DNA of 31,937 bases from DATKCA01 sp035544675 (lineage in GTDB: Bacteria > Acidobacteriota > Thermoanaerobaculia > Gp7-AA8). Under the pieces are notes generated by a model. It saw only the letters and a list, made by a program, of their open reading frames with translations, searched no databases and had not been told where the DNA came from. Shown here piece by piece: positions 25,613 through 31,937 of this stretch. The translations under genes and the position numbers were made by a program. The DNA is taken from assembly GCA_035544675.1 (NCBI GenBank), contig DATKCA010000055.1, positions 1-31,937 of the forward strand. Reading direction: 5' to 3'. Position 1 is the stretch's first letter; the number at the start of each line of letters is the position of its first letter.

Positions 25613-27874
25613 TCAGAATTTCCAGGTCACGCCGGTCAGGAGCGTGCGCGGCAGCCCGGGGCGCAGACCGGCCGGGCGGCGCGCCGCGATGTACCTCTCG
25701 TCGGTCAGGTTGCGACCCTGCACGAAGAGCTCGAGCCCAGACAACAGGCCGTATCCGACGGTGAGATCGGTCGTGAAATAGCTGTCAGTACCGGACCCGG
25801 CAGGGATGGCACCGCGGCCCGGAGCCGTGCGCATGGCACCGTTCCAGGAGAACTGCGCATCGCCGTTCCAGCGGCCTCTCGACATTCCGGCGGTGAGCGT
25901 CAGCTGGTGCCCGGGGATGTACGGCACCTCATCTCCGGCGTGCACCTCGGGCGCCCAGTCTTCGAACGAGGTCGTGAAGCTGCTCATGAACTCGGCCTCC
26001 GTCCACGTGTAGGCCAGACGGAACGGCATGGACAGGGCACCGCGGCGCATCTCGCGATCCATGGCCAGCTCGAGACCGCGGACCTGGACGGCGCCTCCAT
26101 TGAAGAGATCGCCGCTGCCGGTCCCGCCCGTGGAGAGCGTGTCACGCCCCAGGAGGTTGCGGTAGTCGTTGAAGAATCCGACCACTTCCGCGTTGACGGG
26201 CCCTCCATTCAGGCGAAAGCCCGCCTCGTAGTTGATGCTCTCCTCGGCGGCGGTGTCTTCATTCACGCCCGCGCCCGGCGGTGCGAAGCCGCGGTGGACA
26301 CCGGCGAACACGTCCAGTGACGGTGAGACGGCATAGGCAACACCTACTCCCGGCACGAGGGCTTCGACGCTGTTCCTGGTGGTGCGGAGCGCGGCTCCGT
26401 TGCGATCGGGATCGGCATTGCCGAAATTGCGGACCTCGAAGTCGATCGATTCGAAGCGGAGGCCGGGCGTCACGCGCCAGCGTCCGAAGCGAATCTCGTC
26501 CTGAACGAAAAACGCGGCGGCCTTCGCTTCGGTCAGGCGGTTGGCGTTGCTTCCCGCGACATCGGTGCGGGCCAGGAACATCCGGCCGCCGTTCATGCCG
26601 TAACGCTCGTCTTCCTGGAAGCGGTCTTCACCGTCCTGGTGATATCTGACACCGACTTCGAGCTGGTGCGACGCAGACGCGGCGCTGAAGCGCGTTGCGA
26701 AGACCGATTGCACTCCCTGGCCGTAGTAGTCGCGACGGTTGTTGCGGACGCGCAGTGTGCCGGCGTCGTCCGCTTCCCCGCGGATGATGGCCATGACACC
26801 GGCATGCTGGCCGGGCGACTCGAGGGCCGCGCCGATGCCGACGCCGGCCACCGAGTCGAGCTTGTGCCAGTTACGGAAGAAGTCGTTGCGGTAGACGGTC
26901 GTCGTCACGTCCCAGGCCGCGCCCGGAGCGAAGAAATGCGTCAGCTGAATCTGTTCGTGCTCCGCGTCGATGACATCCATCTGCGAAGCCGCGTAGCGGC
27001 GGAACGGCGTGGTCTGGAAATCGGATTCGGTGAGGCCCAGGTAGGTCTCGTCGCCCTTCTGACTGGTGCGGCCCACCTTCAGCTCCAGCGCCTGCGAGAA
27101 CCGGCTTCCGGCCGCGCTGTTCCAGCGGAGTTTGCCGAGATAGTCGCTGAGGTCGAAGCCGGTGGGGCCGCCGCCGTCGAGGCGCTTGAATCCGTCTGTC
27201 GACTGCTGGAACGTTTCGAAGAGCCAGCCCAGCCGGCCGACCGTGTCTCCCACCACGATGCGGCCGCGCGTCATGGCGTTGTCGCCATAGGCGAAGTCGA
27301 TGCGCCCGCCGAAGTCGGACGGAATGCTGGAGGAAAGAAGGTTGAGCGCGCCGCCGGTCGTGTACGGGCCCTGGCGGACCGCCGTCGATCCTTTGCGGAC
27401 CTCGATTCCAACCATGCGGCCGACGGTGGGAAAGTAGTACGCCGCGGGTGCGGCATAGGGAGCGGGAGCGATGAGCACGCCGTCCTCGAGGATGGTGATC
27501 TTGCCGCTCCGCTCGACGCCGGTACCGCGCATGCCGATGTTCGGGCGAAGGCCGTAGCCGTCTTCTTCCTGGATGTTGACGCCGGGAACCTGGCGGAGGA
27601 TGCGATGGATGTCGGTGTATTTCTGCTGATCGAGTGCGGCCTGACCGATGTAGGTCGCCGAGCCGGGGATCTTCTGCACGCGGTCCGGCCCGCCGGTAAC
27701 GGTGAGGCGGTCGAAGACGATGGGCGGCGGCGGAGCGGCCACGGCCGTTGCCTTTTCACTCTCATCCACGGCCGGAGCCGCAGCGGCAGAACCAGCTGAG
27801 GCGGCGGGAGGGTTCTGGGCAAAGAGGGTCGCGGCCAGGACAAGAACGAGAATGAGAGGAAGAACGCGAGGCAT
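25613..27874 (-). CDS. TonB-dependent outer-membrane receptor, FecA-like
   Basis: 753 residues from ATG 27874 with AGGAGAG upstream. MPRVLPLILVLVLAATLFAQ is a signal peptide. The TonB box region is likely near IVFDRLTVTGG. The plug carries DIHRILRQVPGVNIQEEDGYGLRP, IGMRGTG, GKITILEDGVLIAPAPYAAPAAYYFP and the VRKGSTAVRQGPYTTGGALNL segment, a combination typical of FecA, the ferric dicitrate receptor. A 22-strand barrel of about 600 residues follows, ending in the aromatic Phe (TGVTWKF) needed for assembly. It imports an iron chelate or similar bulky nutrient using TonB-ExbBD energy. No FecIR-type sigma/anti-sigma genes are adjacent and no N-terminal signalling domain is seen, so regulation is likely by the Fur-like operator in front. 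Confidence 0.93.
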   Translation of the reverse strand: MPRVLPLILVLVLAATLFAQNPPAASAGSAAAAPAVDESEKATAVAAPPPPIVFDRLTVTGGPDRVQKIPGSATYIGQAALDQQKYTDIHRILRQVPGVNIQEEDGYGLRPNIGMRGTGVERSGKITILEDGVLIAPAPYAAPAAYYFPTVGRMVGIEVRKGSTAVRQGPYTTGGALNLLSSSIPSDFGGRIDFAYGDNAMTRGRIVVGDTVGRLGWLFETFQQSTDGFKRLDGGGPTGFDLSDYLGKLRWNSAAGSRFSQALELKVGRTSQKGDETYLGLTESDFQTTPFRRYAASQMDVIDAEHEQIQLTHFFAPGAAWDVTTTVYRNDFFRNWHKLDSVAGVGIGAALESPGQHAGVMAIIRGEADDAGTLRVRNNRRDYYGQGVQSVFATRFSAASASHQLEVGVRYHQDGEDRFQEDERYGMNGGRMFLARTDVAGSNANRLTEAKAAAFFVQDEIRFGRWRVTPGLRFESIDFEVRNFGNADPDRNGAALRTTRNSVEALVPGVGVAYAVSPSLDVFAGVHRGFAPPGAGVNEDTAAEESINYEAGFRLNGGPVNAEVVGFFNDYRNLLGRDTLSTGGTGSGDLFNGGAVQVRGLELAMDREMRRGALSMPFRLAYTWTEAEFMSSFTTSFEDWAPEVHAGDEVPYIPGHQLTLTAGMSRGRWNGDAQFSWNGAMRTAPGRGAIPAGSGTDSYFTTDLTVGYGLLSGLELFVQGRNLTDERYIAARRPAGLRPGLPRTLLTGVTWKF

Positions 27875-27893
27875 CAGACTCTCCTGCTAATAC

Positions 27894-27908
27894 TGAGACT
27901 CAGTCTCA
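27894..27908 (-). promoter_or_regulatory. Fur-like 7-1-7 inverted repeat before the TonB receptor
   Basis: TGAGACT-C-AGTCTCA is a perfect 7-1-7 inverted repeat 20-34 bases upstream of the receptor start codon. Fur-family sites have the same architecture (TGATAAT-n-ATTATCA), so an iron-responsive regulator is the natural candidate. The half-site sequence is diverged from the E. coli form, so the regulator is inferred. Confidence 0.55.
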
Positions 27909-27977
27909 AATAGCCAACCTATTGTGTCGCCGATCGCCGGCAATGTCAACACTCCTCTCCCCCGGCAACGCTCCGCT

Positions 27978-29390
<1,413 letters not shown>

Positions 29391-29504
29391 AGGAATGCGT
29401 TTGCCCCCTCTCCGGTTGTCGATTGTGCATCCAGTGACTGCAACAGAGACGAAGAAGTGCGAATCAGAATCTCCAGCGGCTGATCACAGAAAGGAGATTC
29501 ACGC

Positions 29505-29708
29505 ATGAGACAAACCGGTACGGTCAAATGGTTCAACGACGCGAAGGGCTTCGGCTTCATCACGTCGGAGGACGGCACTGACCTCTTCGTTCACTTCAGC
29601 GCGATCCAGGGGGCCGGCTTCAAGTCGCTTCCCGAGGGCGCGGCGGTCGAGTTCGATGCAGTCCGCGGGCCGAAAGGCATGCAGGCTGCGAACGTCACCG
29701 CAGTCTGA
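29505..29708 (+). CDS. cspA: Cold-shock domain protein CspA family
   Basis: 67 residues. The single-stranded nucleic-acid-binding motifs RNP1 (KGFGFI) and RNP2 (LFVHF) are intact in an OB fold beginning TGTVKWFNDAKG. Such proteins melt RNA secondary structure during cold shock or growth and can antiterminate transcription. AAGGAG at 29491-29496 gives a strong ribosome site. The 114-base gap to the divergent glpK start could contain the promoter and a leader. A strong intrinsic terminator follows 30 bases after the stop. Confidence 0.96.
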   Translation: MRQTGTVKWFNDAKGFGFITSEDGTDLFVHFSAIQGAGFKSLPEGAAVEFDAVRGPKGMQAANVTAV

Positions 29709-29738
29709 TACAGTCGCCTCTCGAGAGCGGCTCAATAC

Positions 29739-29774
29739 AAGGGGCAGGAGCGCACTCCTGCCCCTTACTTTTTT
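29739..29774 (+). terminator. Rho-independent terminator after cspA
   Basis: AAGGGGCAGGAG and CTCCTGCCCCTT form a perfect 12-bp stem with a CGCA loop, followed by ACTTTTTT. This is the clearest terminator in the window. Confidence 0.92.
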
Positions 29775-29786
29775 CCAGGAGCACCG

Positions 29787-29957
29787 ATGCCCAAACCACG
29801 TCCATCCATGATGAAACGGCAGCGCGAGCAGGCCAAACGCGACAAGAAAGCCGCGAAGGCCGATCGCCGGGCCCAGCGCAAGACCGAGGAACCCGAGACG
29901 GCCGACTCTTCCGAGATCTCCGAGTCTGTGGAGGCCTCAGAAATCTCGGAAGCCTGA
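29787..29957 (+). CDS. 56-residue bipolar charged protein
   Basis: Too short for routine gene calling, but AGGAG at 29777-29781 precedes ATG 29787. The product starts MPKPRPSMMKRQREQAKRDK and stays strongly basic (Lys/Arg/Ala) to about residue 32, then becomes acidic and serine-rich (EEPETADSSEISES), a likely disordered tail with the repeated motif SEISE. A basic helix with an acidic tail suggests RNA or ribosome association, but no family is asserted. It lies just beyond the cspA terminator, so it needs its own promoter or read-through. Its stop is four bases from the convergent ABC gene stop. Confidence 0.62.
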   Translation: MPKPRPSMMKRQREQAKRDKKAAKADRRAQRKTEEPETADSSEISESVEASEISEA

Positions 29958-29961
29958 CCCG

Positions 29962-31344
29962 TCATCGGTAGCCGGCCGCCTGAAGCTCGAAAAGCTCGGC
30001 GTAGCGGCCGCGTTGCTCCAGCAGTTCCTCGTGCGTCCCCACGGCCTCGATCTCTCCCTCGCCCATCACCAGAATGCGGTCGGCCATCCGCACGCTCGAA
30101 AAGCGATGGGAGATGAGCACCGTCGTCTTCCCCTCGCTCAGCTCCTTGAATCGCTGGAAGACTCCGAACTCCGAGCGGGCGTCCAGCGAGGCGGTCGGCT
30201 CGTCCAGAATGAGGAGCTGCGCCTCGCGCATGTATGCGCGCGCGATGGCCACCTTCTGCCACTCGCCCCCTGACAGGTCGATCCCGGTGCGGAACTTCTT
30301 TCCGATGATCTGGTCGTAGCCGCGCGGCAGCGTGCGGATGACCTCGTCGGCGAGACTTCTCCGCGCCGCGTCCTCGATCCGCTGCCGGTCCTCCCGCGCC
30401 TCGATGCGGCCCACGGCGATGTTCTCCGCCGCGGTGAGGTGATAGCGGACGAAGTCCTGGAAGATGACTCCGATGTTGGCGCGGAGCTGCCCGAGGTCGT
30501 ACTCCTTGAGGTCATGGCCGTCGAGCAGGATGCGACCTTCGTCCGGGTCGTACAGTCTGGCCAGCAGCTTCACGAGCGTCGTTTTCCCCGCACCGTTCTC
30601 GCCCACCAGCGCCAGCACTTCGCCGGTCTTCAACGTGAACGAGAGATGGCGCACCGCCCAGCGCTCGGCTCCCGGATAGCGGAAGCCCGCGTCTTCGAAC
30701 GTAAAGCCTTCGCGGATCGGCGCGGGAAACGGGAGTGCCCCTTCCGGCGACACGATCTCCGGCTCGATCTCGAAGAACGAGAACAGGTCGTCGAGATAAA
30801 GCGCCTGCCCGGCGACCTGCGAGAAGCCGACCAGCAGCCCTTCGAGGAGCTGACGCAGGCGGCGGAAGCTGCCGGCGAGGAAGGTCAGGTCGCCGATCGT
30901 GAAGTCGCCCCGGACCGTGCGCCAGGCGATGTAGCCGTACGCCGCGTAGTAACCGAGGGTGCCGAGGGCGGCGAGGAGGAGGCCCCAGACGGCGCGCCGG
31001 CGGGCGAGCGCCCGGTTGGCGCGGAAGTAGCGGTCGGCCAGCTCCCGGTAGCGCGCAATCAGGAAGCGGTGGAGGTCGAAGATCTTGACCTCCTTTGCCG
31101 TCTCGACGCTGGCGCCCATCTGACGCACGTACTCGAGCTGCCGGCGCTCGGGCGTCCAGGAGAAGTTGAGCGTGTAGCCGAGCGAGGTGAAATGCGATTC
31201 GCCGACGAAGGCGGGGACCAGAGCTACCGCCAAGAGCACGATCAGCCAGGGCGCATAGACCAGCAGGCCGACGGCGAAGGCGACCACCGTGATCGCATCC
31301 TGGAGCTGGCCGAAGAGCAGCCCCATCAGGTTCATGCGGCCCAT
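29962..31344 (-). CDS. ABC exporter ATPase/permease, N-terminally truncated
   Basis: About 460 residues from ATG 31344, against about 580-600 in full-length type I exporters. The membrane part retained starts near LMGLLFGQLQDAITVVAFAVG and includes three to four helices (e.g. PWLIVLLAVALVPAFVG and LLLAALGTLGYYAAYGYIAW), so roughly the first 130 residues with two helices are missing. The nucleotide-binding domain is complete: Walker A GENGAGKTT, Q-loop FQDF, signature LSGGEWQ, Walker B LLILDEP, H-loop LISHRF. The reading frame stays open upstream to 31479 into the methyltransferase gene, but that extension looks non-native. It could be a real deletion scar or an assembly join. If expressed alone it probably cannot form a normal transporter. 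Confidence 0.82.
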   Translation of the reverse strand: MGRMNLMGLLFGQLQDAITVVAFAVGLLVYAPWLIVLLAVALVPAFVGESHFTSLGYTLNFSWTPERRQLEYVRQMGASVETAKEVKIFDLHRFLIARYRELADRYFRANRALARRRAVWGLLLAALGTLGYYAAYGYIAWRTVRGDFTIGDLTFLAGSFRRLRQLLEGLLVGFSQVAGQALYLDDLFSFFEIEPEIVSPEGALPFPAPIREGFTFEDAGFRYPGAERWAVRHLSFTLKTGEVLALVGENGAGKTTLVKLLARLYDPDEGRILLDGHDLKEYDLGQLRANIGVIFQDFVRYHLTAAENIAVGRIEAREDRQRIEDAARRSLADEVIRTLPRGYDQIIGKKFRTGIDLSGGEWQKVAIARAYMREAQLLILDEPTASLDARSEFGVFQRFKELSEGKTTVLISHRFSSVRMADRILVMGEGEIEAVGTHEELLEQRGRYAELFELQAAGYR

Positions 31345-31414
31345 CGTCTGCCGCAGCGGCGACGCTCGGCTCCGCGAAGCCGCCGAGGCGTCTTGACCGC
31401 CATGCTTGTCGGGT

Positions 31415-31937
31415 CTACCCCCGGAGCCGGAGCACCAGCCGGTAGGCGCCAATGTCGTCGCGCGCCATGGCGTCGACACACCCCCAGAGGTAGAGCTGGA
31501 AGCGCCGGAAGAGGCGCTCGCCCCAGCGGCGGGCGATCTCCGTGCGGTGGCGCTCGAGGTTCTCGGCCCAGCGCTGGCAGGTGAGCCGGTAGCTCTCGCG
31601 GTCGTTGTGGACGGCGAGCACCTCGAAGGGCGTCTTCGCCACCTCGGCCAGGTAGTCGTGGAGGCAGAGCGGCGTGGCGTTGCCCGGGAAGATGAAGCGG
31701 TAGATGAACGACGAGAACGGGAACTTGACCCGCGAGGCGCAGGCGTCGAGGTAGAGCCGGGCGCCGGGCTTGAGCAGGCGGCGGTACTGCTCGAGGCTGG
31801 CGGCGTAGTCCGGCAGGTGCTCGGTCACGCCGAGGTTGACGATCGCGTCGTAGGGCTCCTCCTCGCGGTGCTCGAGGAAGTGGCGGCGGAGCACCCGGCA
31901 GGGCAGCCCCTCGCGGTCGATCAGGTCCTGGACGTAG
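31415..31937 (-). CDS. CFA-synthase-like SAM-dependent methyltransferase (partial)
   Basis: Partial at the window edge; the C-terminal about 174 residues are present. The visible part contains YDAIVNLGVTEHLPDYAASLE (motif after the SAM-binding site, with the E-H-L/V typical of this family), YRRLLKPGARLYLDACA, and the tail FELLAVH-like segment FEVLAVHNDRESYRLTCQRW. It ends IGAYRLVLRLRG, like cyclopropane-fatty-acyl-phospholipid synthases. The SAM-binding glycine loop and N-terminus lie outside. It may methylate membrane lipids or a small molecule; the exact reaction is not decided. The truncated ABC gene follows within 71 bases on the same strand. Confidence 0.8.
   Translation of the reverse strand, partial: YVQDLIDREGLPCRVLRRHFLEHREEEPYDAIVNLGVTEHLPDYAASLEQYRRLLKPGARLYLDACASRVKFPFSSFIYRFIFPGNATPLCLHDYLAEVAKTPFEVLAVHNDRESYRLTCQRWAENLERHRTEIARRWGERLFRRFQLYLWGCVDAMARDDIGAYRLVLRLRG

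Overview
The window looks like chromosomal DNA of a GC-rich, Gram-negative (two-membrane) soil or sediment bacterium, most likely an Acidobacteriota-type genome and quite possibly from a metagenome assembly. The evidence is an RND efflux operon, a TonB-dependent receptor with a beta-barrel tail, several lipoprotein or export signals, a Hanks-type Ser/Thr kinase fused to TPR repeats, and abundant short palindromic and heptameric interspersed repeats. The phylum is inferred, not read from a marker gene.

Layout. Positions 1-256 hold the tail of a family 3 glycoside hydrolase. Positions 257-2664 form a distinct, visibly less GC-rich strip of small, unrelated genes all on the + strand: a VOC/glyoxalase-like protein, a GIY-YIG-like protein, a broken hicA followed by an intact hicB, and a DUF1801 protein. 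They are separated by imperfect palindromes that resemble integron attC sites. This is best read as a decayed gene-cassette array without an integrase in view, and it is the most interesting part of the window. From 2671 the DNA becomes uniform: a kinase-TPR regulator divergent from an AtoE-type short-chain fatty acid transporter, with a 51-nt palindrome between them; a small membrane protein; a TonB-C-like lipoprotein; a family 2 glycosyltransferase; an HXXEE membrane protein; a rhomboid protease; and three small unknowns.

Positions 11477-15836 encode a two-gene RND efflux operon (lipoprotein adaptor plus pump, no TolC in view), with near-identical small hairpins just outside both ends. Positions 15961-18566 carry a small secreted protein, a DUF1330 protein, a PLD-domain protein that looks like the N-terminal piece of a larger helicase, and a Fic protein. 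These are followed, on the same strand, by the addB-addA recombination nuclease pair (18591-24472). Then come an Asp-box beta-propeller protein, a FecA-like TonB-dependent receptor with a Fur-like 7-1-7 operator, glycerol kinase, a cold-shock protein with a clear terminator, an unusual 56-aa charged protein, an ABC exporter lacking its N-terminal membrane part, and a partial CFA-synthase-like methyltransferase running off the right edge.

Recurring non-coding structure: (i) heptanucleotide tandem arrays at four gene boundaries; (ii) GCGCCGC hairpins at three boundaries; (iii) a GGACAGGC palindromic element that forms a 27-bp inverted repeat between genes and also sits in frame inside addB, where it encodes the peptide GQAILPVQ. 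No tRNA, rRNA, CRISPR array, transposase or integrase was seen.
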